Positions 9,784 to 18,192 of a DNA stretch of 41,799 nt are shown here, one piece after another. The stretch's first letter is position 1. Every line of letters starts with the position of its first letter. Both the position numbers and the translations under genes were made by a program. The stretch covers positions 1-41,799 of the forward strand of contig VFJQ01000017.1 in the NCBI GenBank assembly GCA_009885995.1, written 5' to 3'. Below the pieces are notes generated by a model that ran no database searches, was not told the origin of the DNA, and was given only the letters and a program-made list of their open reading frames with translations. Source of the DNA: Verrucomicrobiota bacterium (GTDB taxonomy: Bacteria > Verrucomicrobiota > Verrucomicrobiia > Chthoniobacterales > Chthoniobacteraceae).

Positions 9784-10413
9784 ATGGTCGCGATGAACTC
9801 CCGCACCCTCGCTTTCACCCTGCTCCTCTCCCTCGCCGCCAGCGGCGCCAGTCCGGCCGCCGAGCCAAAGCTTGAACCGCTTTTCAATGGCAAAGACCTC
9901 ACCGGCTTCAAAACCGAGGGAGCGGCGGAGTTTTGGCGTGTGGAGAACGGCGTCCTCGTCGGCGAAAACAATGCCGAGAAGAAAGGCCATTACCTCTGGA
10001 CGGAGAAAGAATATGGCGACTTCGTCATCGAGTTTGACGCGCGCTGGAAGGCCACGACGGACCGCGGGGTCGATACCGGCATCGAAATGCGCAAACCGAA
10101 GATCCAGCTCCAGCTCGGCGTCTCGGGCAGCTTGCGGGTGGATATGACGGGCTGCTTCTACACCGGCGGCAAGCCGGCGTATCCCGAGGCCGGCCAGGCC
10201 AAGGAAGCGAAGAAGCTCCTGAAACCCGACGGCGAGTGGAACACCTTCCGCATTCAGGCCAAGGGCGATACCTTCATCTGCTGGATCAATGGCCAGAAGG
10301 CGTCGGAATACACCGATCCGAAATTCTCCGGCGCGGCCCCGCTCGGCCTGCAGATCCACGGCGGCGTCGAGATGAAGGTGGAATACCGCAATATGAAGAT
10401 CGCGGAGCTGTAG
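9784..10413 (+). CDS. DUF1080 / 3-keto-disaccharide hydrolase-type exported protein
   Basis: A 209-residue protein with a signal peptide (to about residue 26) and a concanavalin-like DUF1080 domain. The family opening LFNGKDLTGF is at 33-42, followed by FWRVENGVLVGE, the central DTGIEMRK strand and a closing GLQIHGG...VEYRNMKIAEL. Some members hydrolyse 3-keto-glycosides or bind carbohydrate, so periplasmic glycan handling is likely, but the substrate is unknown. Starts at 9784 and 9793 are both possible; the second removes only MVA. About 220 bases upstream, back to the SIMPL gene, contain nothing I could recognise. Confidence 0.85.
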   Translation: MVAMNSRTLAFTLLLSLAASGASPAAEPKLEPLFNGKDLTGFKTEGAAEFWRVENGVLVGENNAEKKGHYLWTEKEYGDFVIEFDARWKATTDRGVDTGIEMRKPKIQLQLGVSGSLRVDMTGCFYTGGKPAYPEAGQAKEAKKLLKPDGEWNTFRIQAKGDTFICWINGQKASEYTDPKFSGAAPLGLQIHGGVEMKVEYRNMKIAEL

Positions 10414-10445
10414 CGCGGAGAGCGCCCGGCAATAAAACGCTGCGG

Positions 10446-11456
10446 CTAGAAACCCTTCGGCAGATTCTTCAGCGCATCCTGGAGCGCCTTCTGCGCTTGG
10501 GCTTCGATGTCAGCGGCGCTGGCATCGGGGGCTTTCTTCGACGCGGGAGGCATGGCCGCATCGCTACCGCTGTAATCGAGGCCTTCGGTAAAGATCTTCA
10601 CCACACTGCCCGCCCCTGCTGGCTGAATCATGATCGTCAGCTTCGCCTCGCCCTGCTCGCGCCGGAGGATCGCATTCGTTTTCCCCATCAAACTCCCGGC
10701 GCTGTCCTTCCAGCCTTGTTGTTTCAGGTTCGCCGAAAACTCCTTCGCCACCGCCTCGGCCGGTCGCGCGCTGGTAAACTGGATCTGATTCACGGTCGCC
10801 TTGAATTCCACATCGGTGGCATCCTTCGGCAGCGCCAGCTTCCGCGCGGCGATGAGCGGTCCAGCCGCGCGCTTGGGCGAGTTCTTCGCCGGCTCGACCG
10901 GTTCACTCGCGACCGGCTTCGGCGCGGCCGCGGGCGCATTGCGCAGCTTTGCCGGCAAGGGCGCGGCGAACGTCAGGTCCACCTCCCATTTTTCGCCAAA
11001 CGCATCGAGCTCCTTACCCGTGCTCACGTGACCGCTCACGTTCCCGCCCGCGATCTTAAACTCCACCATCTTGATGACCCCGAGCGAGCTGAAGCCCTGT
11101 TTCTGGTGCGCGCTGTGGGCCACCTGGCAGCCGAAAATCCCACCATCGTGATGCACGTTCAGGATCAGCGCGCTGCCGAGCTTCCCGAACATCGCATCGA
11201 ACGAAGGCTTCTTCGCCGTCGCAGGATCCTTCTCCGTGAAAATCAGCGTGATCGCCTCCTTGCCGCTGAACTCCTCGTGTTCCTCCACCGTCACGAACTT
11301 GATCGCCGCGTTCTTCCCGTTGCCGACAAACTTGCCGCTCACCGTCGGTTTCACCGGCGGATCGAGTGGGGTCTGCGCGGTGGCGAAACTCGCGATGAAC
11401 AGCGCGACAAAAGCCGCGGAGATTTGCCGGAACCGAAGAGAAGGTAAGGTCGTCAT
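10446..11456 (-). CDS. exported protein of unknown function, 336 residues
   Basis: It has a clear signal peptide (cleavage near ATAQ, residues 25-28) and then two parts. Residues about 35-165 form a beta-rich domain. This is followed by an Ala/Pro linker (170-200) and a second domain (205-295) containing a TSARPAEAVAKEFSANLKQQGWK helix and the strand LTIMIQPAGAGSVVKIFTEG. The tail is Ala/Lys-rich and probably disordered. The second domain recalls small alpha-beta periplasmic modules where a trinucleotide-like QGW motif follows a helix, but I cannot name the family. It is convergent with the DUF1080 gene, 32 bases away. Confidence 0.75.
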   Translation of the reverse strand: MTTLPSLRFRQISAAFVALFIASFATAQTPLDPPVKPTVSGKFVGNGKNAAIKFVTVEEHEEFSGKEAITLIFTEKDPATAKKPSFDAMFGKLGSALILNVHHDGGIFGCQVAHSAHQKQGFSSLGVIKMVEFKIAGGNVSGHVSTGKELDAFGEKWEVDLTFAAPLPAKLRNAPAAAPKPVASEPVEPAKNSPKRAAGPLIAARKLALPKDATDVEFKATVNQIQFTSARPAEAVAKEFSANLKQQGWKDSAGSLMGKTNAILRREQGEAKLTIMIQPAGAGSVVKIFTEGLDYSGSDAAMPPASKKAPDASAADIEAQAQKALQDALKNLPKGF

Positions 11457-11623
11457 GGGTTGGAAGGGTTGACTGGTGCAGAGAGTTTTGGGGTATTCGC
11501 GGGGAATTTGCGAGCGAACATTCCTCCCCCGCCGAGCGCCTCGTCACGCCCCGAGCGACCACCGACCCGGCGCTCACGGACCTCGCGTAAGCCGCCCCCG
11601 CGCTCTTCGTCCACGAGTGCCGG

Positions 11624-11743
11624 CTAGGATGGATACCGTGACGCCCAATTCCCGCCCAGCGCCTCGCGGACCAGCTCCTCCACCACCTGAGCCTGTCCCG
11701 ATTCGGTGGACGTGATGGAAGGGATTGTGAACGAAGAAATCAC
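11624..11743 (-). CDS. short 39-residue ORF coupled to the oxidoreductase stop
   Basis: A GTG overlaps the TGA of the upstream Gfo/Idh/MocA gene (GTGA). The ORF reads ISSFTIPSITSTESGQ then QVVEELVREALGG and ends in TAG. The composition looks protein-like, with an amphipathic helix and none of the Arg runs seen in non-coding frames here. It may be a tiny coupled protein or the remnant of a lost downstream gene. No family is recognised. The remaining 167 bases to 11456 hold nothing recognisable. Confidence 0.3.
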   Translation of the reverse strand: MISSFTIPSITSTESGQAQVVEELVREALGGNWASRYPS

Positions 11744-12858
11744 CGGCTGGCTTCGGCGAGGCGCGTCGCTGCGGCGGCCATCGCGAGCGAGTCGCGCCCG
11801 TTGCGCTCGGTCACTTTGCGCACGTGGGTTCGGTCGCGCAGCCACGCGAGTTGATCGTCGAAGAGCGCGCGCAGGAGCTCGCAATATCGCCGCATCTTGT
11901 CGTCTCCGAGGGCGTGATGCAGCTCGATCTGCTGGGAAAGGTCGAGGTCCTTGAACCGGCCCCGCGCCGCGCGGTCGCGTCCGCCATAGGTCTTCAGCAC
12001 ATCGAGCCGCGAGTCGGGGAAAAGCTCCATCAGCGTGCGCGTCTGCTCTTCGTTCACCGCCGCGCGGATGCGGGCGCGGACCGGCACCCATTCCTCCAGC
12101 GTCAGCTCGCCATGCTCGAAGAGCAGGCGAAACTCCTGCCGGTCGAGCCGCGAGGGTTGGGTGAAGCCGTGATGGAAATTCACCAGCGCGCCGCTCACGT
12201 AGCGCACCGTGCATTGCACCTGTTCCTCGATCCCGGAGCCGGGCCGGAGCACGCGCTGCGCAGCCACCACTTCACCCCCGCCGAGCCAGCCCTCGAAGAG
12301 ATCGAAGAAATGCACGCCGTGCTCGATGAAGATGCCGCCGCTCTTTTCGCGGTCCCAGAACCAGTGCTCTGCGCCCAACCCTTCGTCGCTCGCGTAATTC
12401 TCAAACCAGCCGTGCAGACACTCGCCGAGCGCGCGCGACTCGATCAGCGCGAGGGCCGCGTCGAAGAGCGGATTGTAGCGCTGCATCAAGTTCGCGATGC
12501 AGAGGAGATCGCGCGTCTTCGCCAGCGCGAGCAACTCGTCGGCCTGTGCCACGGTCAGCGCGAGCGGCTTCTCGCAGATCACGTGTTTGCCCGCCTCCAG
12601 CGCTGCGCGCGCCTGCGGATAGTGGAGAAAGGGCGGCGTCGCGATGTAAACGAGGTCCACCTCCGGGTTCGCGAGCAGCGCATCGACTTCCCCGACGTCG
12701 TTCACCCCAAACCGCCGCGCCATGGCCAGCGCCGCCTCGCGATGCGTGCCAGCGATCGCTACGAGCCGCACGCCCGGCGCCTGGAGGAATTGCTGGAGCG
12801 CAAACAGCCCAAACCCACCCGCGCCGATCGCGCCAATGCGTAGCGATTCAGTATTCAT
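11740..12858 (-). CDS. Gfo/Idh/MocA family NAD(P)-dependent oxidoreductase
   Basis: A 372-residue enzyme with an N-terminal Rossmann fold: GAIGAGGFG (9-17) binds the dinucleotide, and the family EKPLALT motif (96-102) holds the catalytic lysine K97. A C-terminal alpha/beta domain follows, including GIFIEHGVHFFDLFEGW. Family members oxidise or reduce sugars, inositols or related polyols. No signal peptide is present if translation starts at the ATG at 12858; extending upstream would add a Pro/Arg-rich stretch unlike the family. The ATG overlaps the stop of the small CxxC protein by 4 bases, so the two are probably co-translated. Confidence 0.9.
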   Translation of the reverse strand: MNTESLRIGAIGAGGFGLFALQQFLQAPGVRLVAIAGTHREAALAMARRFGVNDVGEVDALLANPEVDLVYIATPPFLHYPQARAALEAGKHVICEKPLALTVAQADELLALAKTRDLLCIANLMQRYNPLFDAALALIESRALGECLHGWFENYASDEGLGAEHWFWDREKSGGIFIEHGVHFFDLFEGWLGGGEVVAAQRVLRPGSGIEEQVQCTVRYVSGALVNFHHGFTQPSRLDRQEFRLLFEHGELTLEEWVPVRARIRAAVNEEQTRTLMELFPDSRLDVLKTYGGRDRAARGRFKDLDLSQQIELHHALGDDKMRRYCELLRALFDDQLAWLRDRTHVRKVTERNGRDSLAMAAAATRLAEASR

Positions 12859-13175
12859 GCCGGGCCGAGGAGGAGATGGATGCGGAGGGAGAAGCCGTAT
12901 TGGGACGGGGTGCTCATGTCGGGGGGATTGTAGCGCGGGTGGGCGTGGGGCACGAAGGAGATTTGCGGGAGCGCCTTTCCACTGCACGCCCCGCACACCA
13001 GTTTCCCGACTCGAGGAACCAAATCCGGACGTAACAGCGGCCCGAGGTGAAAGATTCGCAGCGCGCTCAGGCACGTGTGCTCCAGCACCCCATCATAGGC
13101 GCCGCGCATCTCCTCAGGCGGATACAGACCGGCCCCCTGGCACGCCATGCACGCGTCCGCCAGCAGACGCCTCAT
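12855..13175 (-). CDS. small protein with two CxxC pairs (zinc-ribbon-like)
   Basis: A 106-residue cytoplasmic protein with C9-x2-C12 (ACMACQGAG) and C61-x2-C64 (LVCGACSGKA), the spacing expected for a zinc ribbon, plus an extra C35. Between them is a helical stretch (LEHTCLSALRIFHLGPLL). The start at 13175 lies 23 bases after the stop of the preceding exported-protein gene, and its TGA overlaps the oxidoreductase ATG, so it sits in a three- or four-gene minus-strand unit. I know no matching family. Confidence 0.6.
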   Translation of the reverse strand: MRRLLADACMACQGAGLYPPEEMRGAYDGVLEHTCLSALRIFHLGPLLRPDLVPRVGKLVCGACSGKALPQISFVPHAHPRYNPPDMSTPSQYGFSLRIHLLLGPA

Positions 13176-13198
13176 TTCGTGTCCACCGAGATTGCAGG

Positions 13199-13738
13199 CT
13201 ACTTCTTCTTCAGGAACTTGACCTTTCCTTTGCCGTCGAAGTTGGCCGTCAAGGCCGGGGCGTCCTCGACGCGCAGATCGAGAACCCCAGGTTTTGCCCA
13301 ACGCACGGGGGTCATGTTTTCGAGTTCGTCGGGCGGGTGGGCGGGTGTGAATTTGTCGCCGCGGAGATGAAAGACCAGAGTATAGCCGACGCGCGGGTAA
13401 GTGCAGTAGAAGGCGCACCATTTCGAGTCGACGGACCAGAGGAGTGTGATGTCCCTGAATTCGTTCCCGCCTCGGAGCACGGCTTCGGTCAGTTCGTGGA
13501 TCACACCCTTTTGCGGGAGTGAGACGATGGCCATGGAATCAATAGTCTGCGAGAAAATGCCCCCCTTGGGCGCAGTTTCCTTGGGCAGCATTTGTTCATT
13601 CAGCGCCCGATCGTAAATGATCCGGAAAGCGTATTTGCCGTCCGGCGAGACGTCCCGGATCTTCTCAGTGAGAAGTTCGGTCTCGGAGGCGCCGAAGACG
13701 GCCGTGGCAGCGAGGACAAACGTCAGGAGGACCCACAT
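13199..13738 (-). CDS. exported protein of unknown function, 179 residues
   Basis: It begins with a signal peptide (MWVLLTFVLAATAVFGAS). The mature part is beta-rich, with a VSPDGKYAFRIIYD strand-turn-strand, a WSVDSKWCAFYC segment and a C-terminal Lys-rich end. The alternation of SPDGK and SVDSKW motifs resembles one or two blades of a WD40-like/TolB-type propeller, but the protein is too short for a full propeller. An upstream extension to 13918 is rejected because it covers a palindromic non-coding element. It is first in the minus-strand unit with the CxxC protein and the oxidoreductase. Confidence 0.7.
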   Translation of the reverse strand: MWVLLTFVLAATAVFGASETELLTEKIRDVSPDGKYAFRIIYDRALNEQMLPKETAPKGGIFSQTIDSMAIVSLPQKGVIHELTEAVLRGGNEFRDITLLWSVDSKWCAFYCTYPRVGYTLVFHLRGDKFTPAHPPDELENMTPVRWAKPGVLDLRVEDAPALTANFDGKGKVKFLKKK

Positions 13739-13812
13739 AGGGATCAGGCGTTCAGTTGGATTCGGAAGAGACGTGAAGAAAGAATCTGGAAGCGGCTGGA
13801 ACAGAGAGGATG

Positions 13813-13901
13813 CAGGGAGTGAGACGCTCCCTGGGCGCCGTGCGGAGGCGGCGAGCCGCGTCGCACTCCCGGGACCGCGCGCTCTGCGCGGCTCAGTCTC
13901 A
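13813..13901. repeat. palindrome-rich intergenic element
   Basis: Nested inverted repeats fill this stretch. CAGGGAG (13813-13819) pairs with CTCCCTG (13827-13833); CCGCGC (13875-13880) pairs with GCGCGG (13886-13891); TGAGAC (13820-13825) is complementary to GTCTCA (13896-13901). The flanking gap 13739-13943 is otherwise featureless. It could be a REP/MITE-like dispersed repeat or a complex terminator for the minus-strand gene ending at 13944. Confidence 0.45.
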
Positions 13902-13943
13902 TAGAGCCGCGACTGCATGCGCAGCCGGCATTTCGACAGGCCG

Positions 13944-15503
13944 CTATGCGGATGGCGGCGGCTGCAGCGGCACGCCCTCGGCCCTCAGCACCTCGAAGAC
14001 TTCGGTGAGCACGGTGCGGAAATGCTGCGGGATGACGATGTCGCGGTCTTCCTGCTCCAGGGCGGAGAAGTCCGCGTAGGCGTCGGCGAGCTTCAGGCCG
14101 AGCAAGGTGCGGAGTTGCACGTCGGGCGGAGGATTCTCGCCGCTGAAAACGCCAGCGCTCGTCGCGCGGGCTTCGGCGTCGGCGGTGAGATCGTCGAGGC
14201 GGCTCTGAAGTTCCGCGATGCGCGCTTCGAGTTGCACGTTGAGCCGGGCGAGTTCTTCGGGCGTCGGCTCGCCTTCGATCACGGGCACGTCGGGCTTGCG
14301 CTTCACCACACGGCGGTCGTCGTCGCGGGCGCGGAGTTTCTTCTCGGCGAATTGAAGCTCGTTCCTCAGCCAGCCGATGTGCGCGTCGAGCTGCCGCAGC
14401 GCTTCGCTCGGGTTGAACTGCGGGGATTTCGGCGGCGGACCCTTCGGCTCGCGTTGCGGCTGCGTTTCGCGCTGCTGCTGCTCGCGCTGTTGAGGTTCGC
14501 GTTGCTGGGGCTCACGTGGCTCGCGCGGCTGCTGCGGGGGCCGCTGATCCCGCTGCGGGATCGTCTTGGAAACATAGACCGGGCGCCCTCTGGGCGATTC
14601 GCCATCCGCGGGCGCCGCCTCATTCAGCTCCACGGGCAGTCCATCATCCGGCGCTGGCGATTCGCCGGAGCGCAGTTCCTCGGGGAGTCCGTCTGCGGGA
14701 GTCACGACGGGTTCGGGTTCCGGCGGCGCGGTCTTGAGCGCGGCGAGGATGACCTCGGGCACGCCCGGCACTTCGTTGCGGACTGCGTCCGCCCATTTCG
14801 GACTCCATCGCGAGACGCCCTTCGTGATCGCGGCGACGGCGGCTTCGTGCAGTTCGGCGAGCTGGCCGGCTTCGGCAGCCCACTTGAGCACGCCGAGCGG
14901 CGTGACCGGCGGTCCGCCTATGCTGAATGCGGCGATCAGCGCGCAATGAACGAGCAGCGCGGCGTCGGCAGGCTTGAGGTCCGCGAGTGCGATCTGCGCG
15001 ATCCACGGCTTGCCTTTGCCGATCATCACGGCGGCGAAATTCTGCGCGTCCCTCACCGCAAGTTCGCCCGTCTTCTTGTCCCGGATCTCTTTGCAGGCAC
15101 CGATGATGAGCTTCGAGCACGCGGCGATATCGGATAGCCTGAACAGGCCGCGGGCGATGCTGAGGCGGATGCGCCGGCCAGCTTCGCTCTCATCGATGGC
15201 GAGCGTCTTAAGGAAGGCGGTCTTCGCCGTCGCCTTGAGTTCCGGCCACGCAGCGGTGACGCCTCGCGAAGAAGGCGCCCAGCCGAGCTTGGGCAGCAGA
15301 GCGGCGACATCCTCGCTCCCGGCGATCAAGGCAGCGCGGATAAGCTGAACGGCTTGCTCCTCCTCCGCGATGGGCAGGCGCTGTGCGACGGCCTTCTCGG
15401 CGAGGGCGGCGAGAGCCTCGGGATCGGGCGCGATTTCGGGGGCCGGGGCGGCAGGCTCCGGTGCGGGCGGCGTGATTGGGTCCACTGATTCGGTGTCTTC
15501 CAT
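13944..15503 (-). CDS. large cytoplasmic protein with low-complexity linker and coiled coil, function unknown
   Basis: A 519-residue protein without a signal peptide. Residues 1-30 are Pro/Glu/Ala-rich. Residues 30-258 are a helical region with paired helices that could be a HEAT-like or all-alpha fold. Residues 260-365 are a long disordered linker with a repeated DGLPxEL unit (271, 287) and a strongly Gln/Arg/Glu/Pro-biased tract with QQRE repeats (about 323-355). Residues 365-445 are predicted coiled coil (LARLNVQLEARIAELQSRLD), and 460-512 form a compact helical end. The start at 15503 (MEDTES) is chosen because the extension to 16043 overlaps a divergent gene. The family is not recognised. 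Confidence 0.75.
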   Translation of the reverse strand: MEDTESVDPITPPAPEPAAPAPEIAPDPEALAALAEKAVAQRLPIAEEEQAVQLIRAALIAGSEDVAALLPKLGWAPSSRGVTAAWPELKATAKTAFLKTLAIDESEAGRRIRLSIARGLFRLSDIAACSKLIIGACKEIRDKKTGELAVRDAQNFAAVMIGKGKPWIAQIALADLKPADAALLVHCALIAAFSIGGPPVTPLGVLKWAAEAGQLAELHEAAVAAITKGVSRWSPKWADAVRNEVPGVPEVILAALKTAPPEPEPVVTPADGLPEELRSGESPAPDDGLPVELNEAAPADGESPRGRPVYVSKTIPQRDQRPPQQPREPREPQQREPQQREQQQRETQPQREPKGPPPKSPQFNPSEALRQLDAHIGWLRNELQFAEKKLRARDDDRRVVKRKPDVPVIEGEPTPEELARLNVQLEARIAELQSRLDDLTADAEARATSAGVFSGENPPPDVQLRTLLGLKLADAYADFSALEQEDRDIVIPQHFRTVLTEVFEVLRAEGVPLQPPPSA

Positions 15504-15611
15504 TCTAGAAATTTGGCGGCGGCAGCGTGCCGCGTGCGCGCCGGAAGGCCAGCCCTTTTCGCGCCTCCAGTATTCCCCGCACTTGCGCAGCGGGCGGGGG
15601 CTTTGCAAGCT

Positions 15612-16103
15612 GTGAGCCTTTCCCCCGTGACCGATCACCCCGAACCCTCTGAGGGCGTCTTTTATGTCGTGCGCCTGCCCCATGGCTGGCAGCTCTGCTC
15701 GTTCCGTTTCGACGAATACGGACCGATCGGCCTGCCCGATTGCTGGGTGCAGGTGCTCGAGCCGTTCCTCGACATCTGGCTCACCCATTTCGGGAAGGAG
15801 AACCCGACCACCTTCAAGGCGCGGCACACGGCGCTGGAAAGTGAACTCGGCCTGCTCGTGGCCGGCTACGATACCTTCCCCCGCGGCGAAGTCTGCCGCG
15901 CCGACGATCGCAAGCGCTACGTGATCCGGCACAGCGGCGAACTCGCGCGGATGATGCACGTGCCGCGGCGCGAGATCGAGGAGGCCTTCGGCATTCACGG
16001 CCACGCGACTTGGGTCGAAGACCACGATCACATTTCCGATCATCGCAGCGCCCAGCGCCTGCGTGCGCTGCTGCCGATCGAGGAGAAGTGGGAGGACATC
16101 TAA
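15612..16103 (+). CDS. conserved-looking cytoplasmic protein, 163 residues, function unknown
   Basis: A compact alpha/beta protein with no signal peptide or membrane helix. Features are a strand-rich start (GVFYVVRLPHGWQLCSFRF), a helix LEPFLDIWLTHFGK, and a Lys/Arg-rich core RADDRKRYVIRHSGELAR. No ATG fits; GTG at 15612 or 15627 in the same frame is the likely start. It is divergent from the 519-residue gene, with about 108 bases between that should hold both promoters. I do not recognise the family. Confidence 0.65.
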   Translation: MSLSPVTDHPEPSEGVFYVVRLPHGWQLCSFRFDEYGPIGLPDCWVQVLEPFLDIWLTHFGKENPTTFKARHTALESELGLLVAGYDTFPRGEVCRADDRKRYVIRHSGELARMMHVPRREIEEAFGIHGHATWVEDHDHISDHRSAQRLRALLPIEEKWEDI

Positions 16104-16165
16104 GCTAAGAGCGCGCTGGCATCGGGGATGAAGTTGGCTACCTACGGCGCCCGCCGTTGACCGAT

Positions 16166-16795
16166 ATGAAACTCCTCGCCTTCGCTCTCACGCTCTCGTT
16201 TGCCGCATTCGCCGCCGACGCGCCCAAACCGCTCTTCTCGGAAAACTTCGACGCCGCCGCGCCCGGCAAGCTGCCCGCGGGGTTCACTTCGTTCGCGGGC
16301 GACTTCAAGGTGGTCGAGGACGGCGGGAAAAAATTCCTCGAGCTGCCCGGCGCGCCGCTCGACACGTTCGGCGTGCTCTTCGGCCCGAGCGAGAAGCCGC
16401 CGCTCGGCGCGAACGCGAAATTCTTCGCCACCTCGACGAAGCGGAAGATGCCAGCCTTCGGACTCAGCCTCGGCGGCGTGGGCGGCTACCGCGTGCAGGT
16501 CAGCGCGGCGAAGGGTGCGCTCGAGATTTTCAAGGCCGACGAAGGCCGCGCGAGCGTGCCGTTCGCGTGGACGAGCGGCTCGTGGCTCGCGCTGAAGATC
16601 GAGGTGCGCGCCGCGGGGAGCGGCTGGCTCGTGCAGGGCAAGGCCTGGACCGCCGATGCCGCCGAGCCGGCGGAGTGGACGATCAAGTTCGAGACCCCCG
16701 ACGCGCCGCCGCAGGGCAAGGCCGGCGTGTGGGGCAACCCGTTTTCCGGCACGCCGATCCGCTTCGACGATTTGGTAGTCGCGCCCGCCAGTTGA
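16166..16795 (+). CDS. exported concanavalin-like protein
   Basis: A 209-residue protein with a signal peptide (cleavage near AFA, residues 14-16) and a beta-sandwich domain. The opening PLFSENFDAAAPGKLPAGF and the ending TPIRFDDLVV are typical of LamG/concanavalin-like modules related to the DUF1080 fold, found as carbohydrate-binding proteins in this lineage. The ATG at 16166 is preferred over the TTG at 16157. It precedes the PQQ-like propeller gene by 30 bases on the same strand, so the pair is probably one operon. A binding role in the periplasm is inferred only from fold. Confidence 0.72.
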   Translation: MKLLAFALTLSFAAFAADAPKPLFSENFDAAAPGKLPAGFTSFAGDFKVVEDGGKKFLELPGAPLDTFGVLFGPSEKPPLGANAKFFATSTKRKMPAFGLSLGGVGGYRVQVSAAKGALEIFKADEGRASVPFAWTSGSWLALKIEVRAAGSGWLVQGKAWTADAAEPAEWTIKFETPDAPPQGKAGVWGNPFSGTPIRFDDLVVAPAS

Positions 16796-16825
16796 TCGCC
16801 CGTTAAGTCCCGCACTTTTTCCACC

Positions 16826-18106
16826 ATGACCACCCGCACCATCCTCGCCCTCGCCCTCGCCACTTCCCTCGTCCAAGCCGCTGACTGGCCGCAATATCGC
16901 GGCCCAGCCGGCGATGGCTCCACGCCCGACAAGATCTCCCTCCAGTGGCCGTCCGGCGGGCCGAAGGTGAAGTGGAAGACCGAGAGCACGCTCGGCTACT
17001 CGTCGTTCGCCGTCGCGGGCGGGCGCTGCTTCACCATCGAGGGCCGCGAGGCCGATGGCATCCCGGCGGAAGTGCTCGTCGCCCGCGAAACGGAGACCGG
17101 CAAAGAGCTGTGGACCGCCGCGCTCGGTTCGCGCGCTTATGGCAATGACGGCGGCAACGCCGGCGCCAAGGACAACAAAGGCGGCGACGGCCCGCGCAGC
17201 ACGCCGACGATCGTCGGCAAGACCGTCGTGACCACGAGCGCCGATCTCGTCGTCTCGTGCCACGACATCGCGAGCGGCAAGGAACTGTGGAAGCGCGACC
17301 TCATGGGCGAGCACGAGGGGCGCAACATCACGTGGAAGAACGCCGCTTCACCGCTGCTCGAAGACGGCCTGCTCTACGTCGCCGGCGGCGGCGCGGGTCA
17401 GTCGATCCTCGCGCTCGACCCGAAGAGCGGCGCGGTCGTCACCAAAGCCTTCGACGAAAAGATGACGCACGCGACGCCGGTCGTGGGCACCATCCTCGGG
17501 CAGAAACAGATTATCTTCTTCCTCCAGAGCGGCCTGCTCGCCGTCGAGGCGAAGACGCTCAAGGAGCTGTGGCGCTACGCGTTTGACTTCAAGATCAGCA
17601 CCGCCGCATCGCCGGTGATCGCGGGCGACATCGTCTATTGCTCCGCCGGCTACGGCATCGGCGCGGGCGCGGTGAAGATCAGCAAGGACGGCGCGGCGTG
17701 GAAGGCCAGCGAGATTTACCGCCTGCGCGGCGACAAGCCGCTCGCGAACCACTGGAGCACGCCCGTGCTGCACGAGGGGCACCTCTACGGGATGTTTCAG
17801 TTCAAGGAATACGGCACCGGCCCTGTGAAGTGCGTGAACATCGCCGACGGCAGCGTGAAGTGGGAGCAGCCCGGCTTCGGCCCCGGCCACGTCGTGAAAG
17901 TGGGCGACCACATCCTCGCGCTCAGCGACGCCGGCGAACTCGTGCTCTTCGCTGCGAAGACGAATGCCTACACCGAAGTCGCGCGTGCCAAGGTGCTCGA
18001 CGGCAAATGCTGGACCACGCCCGTCGTCGCCGGCGGCCTCGTCTTCGTCCGCTCGACCACGCAAGCCGCCTGCATCGACCTCCGCGCCGGTCTGGCTGCG
18101 CGCTGA
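16826..18106 (+). CDS. exported PQQ-like beta-propeller protein
   Basis: A 426-residue protein with a signal peptide (to about residue 18) and the lineage-typical mature start DWPQYRGPAGDG (20-31). Repeating blades follow, with Trp-containing strands such as TGKELWTAAL, SGKELWKRDL, LKELWRYAF and GSVKWEQPGF. This is the PQQ_2/PQQ_3 propeller architecture common in planctomycetes and verrucomicrobia. Such proteins need not bind PQQ; no quinoprotein dehydrogenase catalytic residues can be identified, so a scaffolding or binding role is more likely. Confidence 0.88.
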   Translation: MTTRTILALALATSLVQAADWPQYRGPAGDGSTPDKISLQWPSGGPKVKWKTESTLGYSSFAVAGGRCFTIEGREADGIPAEVLVARETETGKELWTAALGSRAYGNDGGNAGAKDNKGGDGPRSTPTIVGKTVVTTSADLVVSCHDIASGKELWKRDLMGEHEGRNITWKNAASPLLEDGLLYVAGGGAGQSILALDPKSGAVVTKAFDEKMTHATPVVGTILGQKQIIFFLQSGLLAVEAKTLKELWRYAFDFKISTAASPVIAGDIVYCSAGYGIGAGAVKISKDGAAWKASEIYRLRGDKPLANHWSTPVLHEGHLYGMFQFKEYGTGPVKCVNIADGSVKWEQPGFGPGHVVKVGDHILALSDAGELVLFAAKTNAYTEVARAKVLDGKCWTTPVVAGGLVFVRSTTQAACIDLRAGLAAR

Positions 18107-18111
18107 GCCGA

Positions 18112-18134
18112 GGCGCGCGCCTTCGCGCGTTCTT
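18112..18134 (+). terminator. weak hairpin after the propeller gene
   Basis: CGCGCG arms at 18114-18119 and 18124-18129 flank a CCTT loop and are followed by TTCTT. The stem is short and could form alternatives, so this is only a possible terminator after the stop at 18106. Confidence 0.3.
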
Positions 18135-18192
18135 CACGGAGATTTCATCGCGCCCACATCACCGTTTCATGCGGTGAGGCAAAGTTACGGGC

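Noticed and set aside
10414..10445. Terminator between the convergent DUF1080 and unknown genes
   Set aside because: Only a four-base stem is possible and no T-run follows.
14515..16043. Upstream extension of the 519-residue gene
   Set aside because: It would cross the divergent gene at 15612 and adds residues without plausible structure.
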